A DNA stretch of 64,000 nt from the NCBI RefSeq assembly GCF_012641075.1, contig NZ_JAAXLJ010000002.1:124001-188000 (forward strand), given 5' to 3'. Each line of letters begins with the position of its first letter. The stretch's first letter is position 1. The notes under the pieces are model-generated. The model was not told where the DNA came from and did no database searches. It was given only the letters and a program-made list of their open reading frames with translations. Below are positions 55,548 to 64,000 of this stretch, piece by piece. The position numbers and the translations under genes were made by a program. The DNA comes from Secundilactobacillus angelensis (GTDB taxonomy: Bacteria; Bacillota; Bacilli; Lactobacillales; Lactobacillaceae).

Positions 55548-56845
55548 TACTTAGTCGCCTCCGTTTGGTGCTCTTTTTCGGCCTTCACAGCTACCTTCAC
55601 CTTACTCTTAGTGTTCTGGGTAACTGCATTAACGAACGCCGACTGCTGGTTCTTCATCTTGACTTGTGAGTAAACCGTTGTTGGTAAGCCCCATAGCTTG
55701 ATGAAACCCTTGGCAGCTTCTTGATCAAATGAGTCAGCTGCGGTATAAGTTGCCAAATTCTTGTCATACAGTGAACTTTCTGACTTCCGGCCTAAAGTGA
55801 TCACGTTGCCCTTGAACAACTCAAGCTTGATTACACCGCTAACAACTTCTTGACTCTTCTTCAAAAAGGCAAGTAAGGCGTCCATCAATGGTGAGAACCA
55901 AAGCGCGTTATAAATCATCTCACTCAATTGCTTTTCAATAACCGGCTTGAAGTGGGCTAAATCCCGCTCAAAAGTTAAATCTTCAAGTTGCTTATGGGCC
56001 TTCATCAGGACCGTCGCAGCTGGTGCTTCGTATACTTCACGAGACTTGATGCCCACTAACCGGTTTTCAATGTGGTCGATCCGGCCAACACCATTCTCAC
56101 CGGCAATCTTATTCAATTCCTGGATTAAATCAGCCAACTGCATTGATTTGCCATTTAACTTAGTAGGTACACCTTTTACAAAGGTAATTTCAACATCCGT
56201 TGGTATATCCGGCGTTTTGTCAATTGGGTTAGTCAATGCGTATGCATCCTCGGGAGCGCTGACCCATGGATCTTCAAGCACGCCAGCTTCATTGGCACGA
56301 CCCCAAATATTGGCATCGATTGAATATGGTGAATCTAAATCGATTGGGATTGGAATATTGTGCTTCTTAGCGTAATCAATTTCTTCTTCCCGTGACCAGT
56401 GCCAGTCACGAACTGGGCTCAGTACTTCAAGTCCTGGGTTCAACGCATGGATGGCCACTTCGAACCGCACTTGATCGTTTCCTTTACCGGTACACCCATG
56501 TGCAACCGCTTGGGCATTTTCCTCTTGAGCGACTTCAACCAACTTTTTACTAATCAGTGGCCGTGATAATGCTGAAATCAGTGGGTATTCACCTTCGTAG
56601 TATGTGTTACCTTGCAGAGCAACCATTGCGTAATCTTCAGCAAACTCTTCCAGGGCGTCAATCACATAGACTTTAACCGCACCGACATTGAGTGCTTTTT
56701 GCTTGATGAAGTCTAAGTCTTTACCTTCACCAACATTGATGCAGCAAGCGATAACATCGTAGCCCTTATCCTTCAACCAAGGAATTGCAACTGAAGTATC
56801 TAATCCACCTGAATATGCTAAAACTACTTTTTTGTTATTTGTCAT
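55547..56845 (-). CDS. argG: Argininosuccinate synthase
   Basis: ArgG joins citrulline and aspartate with ATP. The 432-residue protein has the PP-loop [15 protein letters not shown] at residues 10-24, [13 protein letters not shown] near 115-127, and [20 protein letters not shown]-type blocks near 175-195. It is slightly longer than usual, with a Lys/Glu-rich tail of about 20 residues. The other arginine synthesis genes are not in the window, so citrulline must come from elsewhere or from carbamoyl phosphate and ornithine made by distant genes. Confidence 0.97.
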   Translation of the reverse strand: MTNNKKVVLAYSGGLDTSVAIPWLKDKGYDVIACCINVGEGKDLDFIKQKALNVGAVKVYVIDALEEFAEDYAMVALQGNTYYEGEYPLISALSRPLISKKLVEVAQEENAQAVAHGCTGKGNDQVRFEVAIHALNPGLEVLSPVRDWHWSREEEIDYAKKHNIPIPIDLDSPYSIDANIWGRANEAGVLEDPWVSAPEDAYALTNPIDKTPDIPTDVEITFVKGVPTKLNGKSMQLADLIQELNKIAGENGVGRIDHIENRLVGIKSREVYEAPAATVLMKAHKQLEDLTFERDLAHFKPVIEKQLSEMIYNALWFSPLMDALLAFLKKSQEVVSGVIKLELFKGNVITLGRKSESSLYDKNLATYTAADSFDQEAAKGFIKLWGLPTTVYSQVKMKNQQSAFVNAVTQNTKSKVKVAVKAEKEHQTEATK

Positions 56846-56885
56846 ATTAACGCCCTCTCATTTCTTCTTTTAACTTAATGATACG

Positions 56886-56914
56886 AGATTACCACCTGTA
56901 TTCAGTAAATGCAA
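56886..56914 (-). promoter_or_regulatory. Promoter of argGH
   Basis: On the minus strand, TTGCAT (56909-56914) and TAATCT (56886-56891) are 17 bases apart. The spacer contains the imperfect dyad TGTATT-AATGCA. Upstream (56922-56972) two AT-rich TATACAT motifs could be ArgR contacts, which is speculative. Confidence 0.5.
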
Positions 56915-57029
56915 GTGTTTTTTATTATTTATACATAAAAATCGTCAATATTACAGTTTATATACATATTTTCCACATAATTTCATTTCGTAAAAAGAAG
57001 TGCTTAGACAGTTGACACCGCTCGTAACC

Positions 57030-57073
57030 AAAAAGCGCGAGTATCAGTTAATGACTCAACTGACACTCGCGCT
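57030..57073 (-). terminator. Terminator after the engB-mazG operon
   Basis: A 16-base stem (AGCGCGAGTGTCAGTT on the minus strand) with an eight-base loop is followed by TTTTT. It lies 33 bases beyond the MazG-like gene. Confidence 0.9.
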
Positions 57074-57105
57074 GATTAATCATATTTAAGGTTTAAAATT
57101 CTTTG

Positions 57106-57402
57106 TTAATGATTATTAGGTGTATCCGGGTAACGTTTATTCAATCGATCAATATTACCACTTGCAACGTCTTCAAAGGGAATATCTGCCCATTCGGCCA
57201 CTTGTGATAAATACCAGAGTACGTCACCCATCTCTTTGACCAATTGCTTTTTATCAAGAGTTTCGCCCTGAAAAGTATACTGTTTAACTAAGTCCACCAC
57301 TTGACCAGTCTCACTAGAAAGTCCAAGCGCACAATTCGTTAAAACCTGTTCGCTACCGAAGAGAGTTCGGTTAGCAGCTTTTTGATAGTCGTTAAATTCC
57401 AT
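57106..57402 (-). CDS. MazG-like nucleotide pyrophosphohydrolase
   Basis: The 98-residue protein has the all-alpha NTP pyrophosphatase pattern: LSSETGQVVDLVKQ near residue 28 and KEMGDVLWYLSQVAEW near 55, where the acidic residues bind magnesium. Small MazG-type enzymes hydrolyse non-canonical or excess nucleoside triphosphates. The first motif has fewer acidic residues than usual (SETGQ rather than EExxE). Its ATG overlaps the engB stop. Confidence 0.85.
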   Translation of the reverse strand: MEFNDYQKAANRTLFGSEQVLTNCALGLSSETGQVVDLVKQYTFQGETLDKKQLVKEMGDVLWYLSQVAEWADIPFEDVASGNIDRLNKRYPDTPNNH

Positions 57403-57998
57403 TATGCTTTTCCCCCAAACGCGTGTTGTTCAATCCATTGCCAAACTTCTTCTTTACCAGACTTGGTCTGAGCTGAAAACGGCAACAAATCATCTTGTGG
57501 ACTGATCTGTAACGTTTTTTTGACCAAACTAAGCTGTTTGTTCCACTTGGCCCCTGGAATTTTGTCCATTTTTGTTGCCACTACCAAAGTGGGAATATCA
57601 TAATAACTCAGCCAAGTATACATCGTTAGATCATCGGCGGTAGGTGCATGACGCCCATCAACCAATGAAATCACACCACGCAGAGTGTCTCTAGAAGTCA
57701 GATAAGTTTCAATCATCTGACCCCACTTCTCACGTTCCGTTCTGGAAACCTTGGCATAGCCATAGCCGGGAACATCCACGAAATAGAGCTTTTCTTCTAC
57801 ATGGTAAAAGTTTAGGGTTTGGGTTTTCCCCGGTTGACTGGACGTTCTGGCGTAACTGTTCCGATTGATCAACACGTTTGTCAGTGATGATTTACCGACG
57901 TTGGAGCGCCCAACTAACGCAATCTCTGGCTGCCCTGTTTTAGGATACTGTTTGGGATCAACCGCACTCATGACTAATTCAACATTGTGTACTTCCAT
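57402..57998 (-). CDS. engB: Ribosome biogenesis GTPase EngB (YsxC)
   Basis: EngB is an essential GTPase in 50S subunit assembly. The 198-residue protein has G1 GRSNVGKSS near residue 30, G3 [11 protein letters not shown] near 75, G4 TKMDK and G5 SAQTKSG. It follows clpX on the same strand, the conserved clpX-engB order. Confidence 0.96.
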   Translation of the reverse strand: MEVHNVELVMSAVDPKQYPKTGQPEIALVGRSNVGKSSLTNVLINRNSYARTSSQPGKTQTLNFYHVEEKLYFVDVPGYGYAKVSRTEREKWGQMIETYLTSRDTLRGVISLVDGRHAPTADDLTMYTWLSYYDIPTLVVATKMDKIPGAKWNKQLSLVKKTLQISPQDDLLPFSAQTKSGKEEVWQWIEQHAFGGKA

Positions 57999-58021
57999 GG
58001 TTACCTCCGTTCGGTTTTAAG

Positions 58022-58064
58022 TTAAATAAAAGCCGCATGCTCCATAACGCGGAACATACGGCTA
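58022..58064 (-). terminator. Terminator or attenuator between clpX and engB
   Basis: On the minus strand AGCCGTATGTTCC pairs with GGAGCATGCGGCT and is followed by TTTTATTTA, so part of the clpX transcripts should stop before engB. Confidence 0.75.
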
Positions 58065-58100
58065 AAATGTCAGTGACATTAATTGCAGATCAGCGGGCCC

Positions 58101-59351
58101 CTAAGAAGCTTTTTGATCCTTTAAAATTAGCTCAGGTTCTTGATGATCTTTGACAGTATCACCCGTAACAATGACCTTATCAACATCATCTCGACTTGGT
58201 AATTCAAACATAATATCGCGCATAACATCTTCAATAATTGATCGAAGACCACGTGCACCAGTATTCCGTTTTAATGCCAGACGAGCCATTTCCCGTAAAG
58301 CTTGGTCTTCGAAGTCCAGTTCAACGCCATCAAGCGAGATTAATCGCTGATATTGCTTAACCAGTGCATTCTTAGGTTCCGTTAGGATTCGAACCAAATC
58401 GTCCTCAGAAAGCTTCTCTAAGGCTGTCAAGATTGGTAAACGACCGATAAATTCTGGAATTAAACCAAATTCCAGCATATCTTCAGGAACAACCCGTTGC
58501 ATCAGGCTTTCTGATTTGTCAATTGGTTGGTGAGTTGAGTCGGCACCAAAACCAATAGTTTTATCACCAAGACGGTTTTTAACAATAGTTTCGATACCAT
58601 CGAAAGCACCACCAACAATAAACAGAATATTTGTGGTATCAATTTGAATAAATTCTTGTTGAGGGTGCTTACGACCACCCTGAGGCGGAACGTTAGCAAT
58701 TGTTCCTTCAAGAATCTTCAAAAGTGCTTGTTGAACACCTTCACCGGAAACATCACGAGTGATCGAGACGTTTTCAGCTTTCTTAGCGATTTTATCAATT
58801 TCATCAATGTAGATGATACCCTTTTCAGCACGCTCCACGTCATAATCAGCGTTCTGTAACAGCTTCAGAAGGATGTTTTCAACATCTTCACCAACGTAAC
58901 CTGCTTCAGTCAAAGTCGTGGCATCTGCAATCGCAAACGGCACGTTCAAAATTTTAGCAAGCGTCTGTGCCAGGTAGGTTTTACCTGAACCAGTCGGCCC
59001 AATCATAGTAATGTTACTCTTTTGTAATTCAGGACCATCATTTTGGTTAGTGGTCATTTCATTCACACGTTTGTAGTGATTATAAACAGCAACTGATAGC
59101 GTCTTTTTAGCTTCAGTTTGACCAATAACGTACTGATTTAAAGAATCAACAATTTGCTGTGGAGTTGGCACATCAAACACGGTTTGTGAGCTTTCTTCAC
59201 TAAATTCTTCATCGATGATTTCTTTACATAAATCGATACATTCATTGCAGATGTACACGCCAGGACCAGCAACAATCTTCTTGACCTGATCCTGCGACTT
59301 ACCACAAAAAGAACAATTTACGGGGCCAGTTGTATCAGTATTTTCAAACAA
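58101..59351 (-). CDS. clpX: ClpX, ATPase subunit of the ClpXP protease
   Basis: ClpX unfolds substrates and feeds them to ClpP. The 416-residue protein has the N-terminal zinc-binding domain (Cys13, Cys16, Cys35, Cys38), Walker [13 protein letters not shown] near 122, the pore loop GYVGEDVE, Walker [11 protein letters not shown], and the IGF-type ClpP loop (TIGFGAD). Length and motifs are normal. Confidence 0.97.
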   Translation of the reverse strand: MFENTDTTGPVNCSFCGKSQDQVKKIVAGPGVYICNECIDLCKEIIDEEFSEESSQTVFDVPTPQQIVDSLNQYVIGQTEAKKTLSVAVYNHYKRVNEMTTNQNDGPELQKSNITMIGPTGSGKTYLAQTLAKILNVPFAIADATTLTEAGYVGEDVENILLKLLQNADYDVERAEKGIIYIDEIDKIAKKAENVSITRDVSGEGVQQALLKILEGTIANVPPQGGRKHPQQEFIQIDTTNILFIVGGAFDGIETIVKNRLGDKTIGFGADSTHQPIDKSESLMQRVVPEDMLEFGLIPEFIGRLPILTALEKLSEDDLVRILTEPKNALVKQYQRLISLDGVELDFEDQALREMARLALKRNTGARGLRSIIEDVMRDIMFELPSRDDVDKVIVTGDTVKDHQEPELILKDQKAS

Positions 59352-59550
59352 TTAAGAGTCACCCCTCTTTAATTTCTATAGTTATCATTTTCTTTAACGC
59401 AACTGCTACTATACCATACAAAGACGGGAGTGGGAAAGGAAAAGCTCAATTGAAATCACCCGTAATCACTGATAGGTGTACGGTTTAGAACCTGACACAT
59501 TTTTCTCACTTAGGAGCAATCTCTAGTTTCTCAATCGTTCTGGGGACACA

Positions 59551-59600
59551 AACAAAGGCCCTAACAAGAATTGAACGTCCTCGTCTTTAGGGCCTTTGTT
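59551..59600 (-). terminator. Terminator after tig
   Basis: AACAAAGGCCCTAA (59551-59564) and TTAGGGCCTTTGTT (59587-59600) form a perfect 14-base stem; on the minus strand TTTGTT follows. The remaining bases up to clpX (59352-59550) show no gene. Confidence 0.85.
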
Positions 59601-59620
59601 GGCAATACTAACGTCAAAAA

Positions 59621-60943
59621 CTACTTTTCGTCTTTTTCGTTTTCTTCGTCTTTTTTAGACTTGTCTTGTTTAGCTGAATCAGTAATCAAGTCAACAGCCT
59701 TCTTAACGGCAATATCATGCTTCAGCATGTCGTCTGAAAGTGCTGAGCGAACAGCGCTTTCTTCCATACCGTATTGGCCAGCAAGATCTTTAACTTCAGC
59801 TTTCAGATCGTCTTCTGAAGGTTCAATTTTTTCTGCTTCAACGATTGCTTCCAGAACTAGATTGGTCTTTACACGACGTTCTGCGTCGGCAGCAAACTGC
59901 TTGTGCAAATCGTCTTCGCTGGTACCAGTCAACTGGAAGTAAGTCTTAGGATCGATACCTTGTTGTTGCATGTTAGCTAAGTATTGATCCATTTGACGAT
60001 GAATGTCGTCTTCCTTCATTGCTTCAGGGATGTCCTTGACTTCAGCGTTATCAACTGCTTCGCTAATTGCTTCATCTTCAATAGCGTCATGAGCAGCTGT
60101 AACTTTCTTTTCCTTCAGTTCATCCTTGATCTTAGCTTTCAATTCGTCTAAGCTGTCAACCTCTTCATCGACATCCTTAGCAAATTCGTCATCAAGCTTA
60201 GGTAATTCCTTTTGCTTAACTTCGTGAATAGTTGTTTTGAAAGTAGCTTCCTTGCCTTGTAAGTCTTCAGCTTGATAGTCGTCTGGGAAAGTAACCTTAA
60301 CCTCAACATCTTCACCAGCTTTGTGACCAACTAATTGATCTTCAAAACCAGGGATAAATGAGTTAGAACCCAATTCTAGTGAGTAGTTATCGGCTTTTCC
60401 ACCATCGAATTGCTTACCATCAACGTAACCATCAAAGTCGATAACAACAGTATCGCCCTTAGCAGCTGGTTCGTCTTCCTTAAGAACCAATTCAGCTTGT
60501 GATTGACGACGGCTCTCCAACTCTGCATCGATATCTTTTTGATAAACACGAGTGTTTTGTTTAGTAACGCTAAGATCTTTGTAGTCGCCAAGTTTAACGT
60601 CAGGCTTAACCGTAACAACAGCCTTTAAAACCCATGGTTGGTTCTTTTCCATTGATTCAACGTTAACTTCTGGTTGATCAACTGGTTCGATTCCTGCTTC
60701 TTTGATTGCTGCCTCATAAGCATCTGGTAAAACAATGTTCAAAGCATCTTGATAAAGTGCTTCTTCGCCATACATCTTGTTAAAGATTTGACGAGGAACC
60801 TTACCCTTACGGAAACCAGGAACAGCTAAGTTCTTCTTGGTCTTTGCGAAGGCTTGGTCTAAGCCCTTCTTAATTTGGTCGGCATCAATTTCAAAGGTTA
60901 ATTCACCCTTGTTGGTGTCATTTTTTTCCCATTTTGCAGCCAT
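59621..60943 (-). CDS. tig: Trigger factor
   Basis: Trigger factor is the ribosome-bound chaperone with peptidyl-prolyl isomerase activity. The 440-residue protein has the ribosome-binding signature GFRKGKVP near residue 44, the FKBP-type domain (about 150-245, [14 protein letters not shown]) and a helical C-terminal domain. GGAGGG lies 6 bases before the ATG at 60943, whereas the open frame runs 16 codons further. A charged Lys/Glu tail of 20 residues ends the protein. Confidence 0.97.
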   Translation of the reverse strand: MAAKWEKNDTNKGELTFEIDADQIKKGLDQAFAKTKKNLAVPGFRKGKVPRQIFNKMYGEEALYQDALNIVLPDAYEAAIKEAGIEPVDQPEVNVESMEKNQPWVLKAVVTVKPDVKLGDYKDLSVTKQNTRVYQKDIDAELESRRQSQAELVLKEDEPAAKGDTVVIDFDGYVDGKQFDGGKADNYSLELGSNSFIPGFEDQLVGHKAGEDVEVKVTFPDDYQAEDLQGKEATFKTTIHEVKQKELPKLDDEFAKDVDEEVDSLDELKAKIKDELKEKKVTAAHDAIEDEAISEAVDNAEVKDIPEAMKEDDIHRQMDQYLANMQQQGIDPKTYFQLTGTSEDDLHKQFAADAERRVKTNLVLEAIVEAEKIEPSEDDLKAEVKDLAGQYGMEESAVRSALSDDMLKHDIAVKKAVDLITDSAKQDKSKKDEENEKDEK

Positions 60944-61136
60944 TATATTCCCTCCGAAATTAAATATATCTTCGAATACGATCATATTCAAATTGCGTAC
61001 AGACTTTAGTTTAACGTAAGGGAGCTAAAAAGTAAACATTAGAGTGCATCGCAACCCATGGAAGACATTCATTTTATATCAATTTAAGTTTCTGTGAAAT
61101 GCTTGAAATTCGTTACAAACAATTCTTCACTCAAAT

Positions 61137-61172
61137 AAAAAAGTCCGAAAAGGAAACCTTCTCGGACTTTTT
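61137..61172 (-). terminator. Terminator after tuf
   Basis: AAAAAGTCCGA pairs with CTCGGACTTTTT around an AGGAAACCT loop, 20 bases beyond the tuf stop. Confidence 0.92.
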
Positions 61173-61191
61173 ATGTTCATTTAGGTAGGTA

Positions 61192-62379
<1,188 letters not shown>

Positions 62380-62566
62380 TAATGAAACCTCCTGTATTTT
62401 TCACAAAGATCATGCCAACAAACGAGTTGTTGGCAATCCTTTGATGTAAATTATACTACTTCTTCTCGAAAAGGTAAATCGAGAATCCCTCAAGAAGAAT
62501 CCTTAAATATTATATAGATTAGGTTATCGTTTGTAAACAATAAACTCTAAATTTAGGTGAACTTTT

Positions 62567-63457
62567 TTACGCGCCTGTCATCTCAGACATAATCTGAGAT
62601 AGTTTTCGTTGCCACCATTCGAGACTATATGAAACTGGCAACGCCGCTGACTGAACTTGATCTCCCTGAATTAAACGGGTTACCCAAGCTTTAGGATCTG
62701 GAATTGCCCGATCTATAAACGGGTATAAAAGTGTTACTTGTAACCCTAACTCATTTTGATATAACTGCTGAGTCACAGGGTCGTGCCCGCCAATCATCTC
62801 CTGGAGACTGTCCTCTAGTATACCAACTTTTTCAAATTCCGCCAGTGCTTTTAGCTGACTGCCCACAATTTCATAGGTTTTATTATCCAGCCAGCGAAAA
62901 TTCATGGGTGTGGTCAGTTTAAGTTTTTGAACCATTTCCAGTAAACTCACCCGAATAATCGGCTTAACAAACGGATCCACTAGTAACGCTTCCGTGGCTG
63001 TTTCCCACTCTTTCAGTGGTAACTCCTGGCCTTTCTTAAATGCCCGTTGCTGCTGTGTCAACGTTAATGCACTCAATTGATAAAAGGTTTGATAAGCCTT
63101 CTGAAAATCGGGTTTCTGGCGGGCTTGTGATTCAGCCTGTTCAATCAACTGGGTAACCGCCTCGGGCAACGGCGCAACGGTAGCCGTCAGCACGTGTGCC
63201 ATTAACAACTGCTGATTGGCCAATAACACCTGGACCATCAGAATCACGTGCTGCTCATCCATCAGATAACTATTTAAGTTATCCATCATTACAGTGTACG
63301 CCAGGTTATTTTGATGATTTTCAAACAGGCTTTTGACTAACAAATGATTAATTTTTTCACTTGGTGCAGTTTGATATTCCTGTTCGTAAAGCTGAGCAGC
63401 CTGCCCCCACTGCTGATTTTTAAAGGCTTCATTTGCTAGTTGTAAATTTCTGTCCAC
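62567..63457 (-). CDS. TPR-repeat protein
   Basis: The 296-residue soluble protein begins with tetratricopeptide-like helices (LANEAFKNQQWGQAAQLYEQEYQ near residue 6) and continues all-helical with many Gln and Leu. Lactobacilli carry such a gene between tuf and rnj; the role is unknown. The open frame extends to 63505, but GGGGGCGATCAC places the start at the GTG at 63457. Confidence 0.85.
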   Translation of the reverse strand: MDRNLQLANEAFKNQQWGQAAQLYEQEYQTAPSEKINHLLVKSLFENHQNNLAYTVMMDNLNSYLMDEQHVILMVQVLLANQQLLMAHVLTATVAPLPEAVTQLIEQAESQARQKPDFQKAYQTFYQLSALTLTQQQRAFKKGQELPLKEWETATEALLVDPFVKPIIRVSLLEMVQKLKLTTPMNFRWLDNKTYEIVGSQLKALAEFEKVGILEDSLQEMIGGHDPVTQQLYQNELGLQVTLLYPFIDRAIPDPKAWVTRLIQGDQVQSAALPVSYSLEWWQRKLSQIMSEMTGA

Positions 63458-63518
63458 GTGATCGCCCCCATTAAACGAAAATCCCGTACGTTTTGATTCA
63501 AACATACGAGATTTGAAA

Positions 63519-64000
63519 TTATTCTTGTTCAGCTTGATGATTCTTCTGGGCCGCTTGTTTTTTGTGCTTGCTCTTTGGCTTGTGACGACGTGGATCGACT
63601 TCCATGATGACAGGTAAAATCACTGGATGACGCCGAGTCTGGTCAAACAAGTAGTGGTTAAGTTTCTCACGCACATCTTGCTTCAAATGAGTCCAGTCAA
63701 ACTCCTTATTATCCAAGTTGGTCTGAACCGCCTTCTTAATAAGCTCTGCACTTTCATGCATAAGATCCTTATTTGCTTTGACGTAAACAAAGCCGCGAGA
63801 GGTGATTTTAGGTTCGCCAATAATCTGTTTCTTCTTGTGGTCGATCGTGATGACCGCAACAAAGATACCATCTTCAGATAGTACCTTCCGATCACGGAGA
63901 ACAATATTGCCAATATCTCCAACACCAATACCATCGATCATCGTATTACCCACTTCGACGCTACCACTGAGTACCATATTTTTGCCATCGTACACCAGCT
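63519..64000 (-). CDS. Ribonuclease J, C-terminal part (gene cut by window edge)
   Basis: The last 160 residues of an RNase J protein are visible; the rest lies beyond position 64000. RNase J enzymes are 5' exonucleases and endonucleases that process and decay RNA. IDGIGVGDIGNIVLRDR, SRGFVYVKANKDL and RHPVILPVIMEV are typical. The IDGIGVGD and WTHLKQ segments resemble RNase J2 more than J1, by eye. A Lys/His/Gln-rich tail of about 22 residues ends the protein. Confidence 0.9.
   Translation of the reverse strand, partial: LVYDGKNMVLSGSVEVGNTMIDGIGVGDIGNIVLRDRKVLSEDGIFVAVITIDHKKKQIIGEPKITSRGFVYVKANKDLMHESAELIKKAVQTNLDNKEFDWTHLKQDVREKLNHYLFDQTRRHPVILPVIMEVDPRRHKPKSKHKKQAAQKNHQAEQE

Noticed and set aside
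56922-56972. ARG boxes upstream of argG
   Set aside because: The TATACAT motifs match only one half-site well and the dyad symmetry of a true ArgR box is poor, so I did not list them as a site.

Overview
The window is a chromosomal segment from a low-to-medium GC lactic acid bacterium, almost certainly a member of the Lactobacillaceae. The evidence is the gene set and gene order: D-lactate dehydrogenase, YazA, YabB and PlsC, then LexA near HMG-CoA synthase, then apt/recJ/rnz/obgE/uvrC, and finally engB/clpX/tig/tuf/TPR/rnj. Strong AGGAGG-type ribosome sites, TTG and GTG starts, pyruvate oxidase and the mevalonate pathway fit as well. I cannot name the genus or species from sequence alone.

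Positions 1-18,600 form a nitrate respiration island beside a pyruvate oxidase gene. narGHJI (minus strand, 8775 down to 2301) encodes the membrane-bound molybdenum nitrate reductase and its chaperone. Divergent from it, the plus strand carries molybdenum cofactor genes (moeB-like, moaB, moeA, a mobB-moaC fusion, mobA), an unknown 85-residue protein, and the oxygen/nitrate sensor system nreABC. After nreC comes a three-gene operon of unknown function (16348-18577), the best candidate here for an undescribed system. Its last gene looks like a polyprenyl diphosphate synthase that has lost both Asp-rich motifs. Repeats shared between the nar/moe intergenic region and the region upstream of the orphan operon suggest that they are co-regulated. 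moaA, moaD, moaE and a nitrate transporter are not in the window.

Positions 18,600-29,100 are mostly core genes: D-lactate dehydrogenase, an endonuclease-fold protein, a methyltransferase, an acyltransferase, an alpha-carbonic anhydrase, an asymmetric heterodimeric ABC exporter, two small conserved proteins, lexA with SOS boxes, and mvaS.

Positions 29,100-40,500 are more accessory. They hold an HPr-like protein with Thr at position 15 but Ser at 46 (a Crh-like architecture), a secreted GH25 lysozyme, small membrane and zinc-ribbon proteins, a stress protein, and an acetyltransferase. A metal-homeostasis block follows: a CadD-type transporter with a CzrA-like zinc sensor, and an orphan ZnuA-type lipoprotein flanked by two Zur-like boxes. 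The segment ends with an MFS exporter and three oxidoreductases.

Positions 40,480-64,000 are housekeeping: tRNA-Ser(CGA), apt, recJ, rnz, an OatA-like acyltransferase, obgE, uvrC, an amino-acid ABC transporter, argGH, a MazG-like protein, engB, clpX, tig, tuf, a TPR protein and the 3' part of an RNase J gene cut by the window edge. Most operons end in clear hairpin-plus-T terminators, several of them bidirectional between convergent genes.
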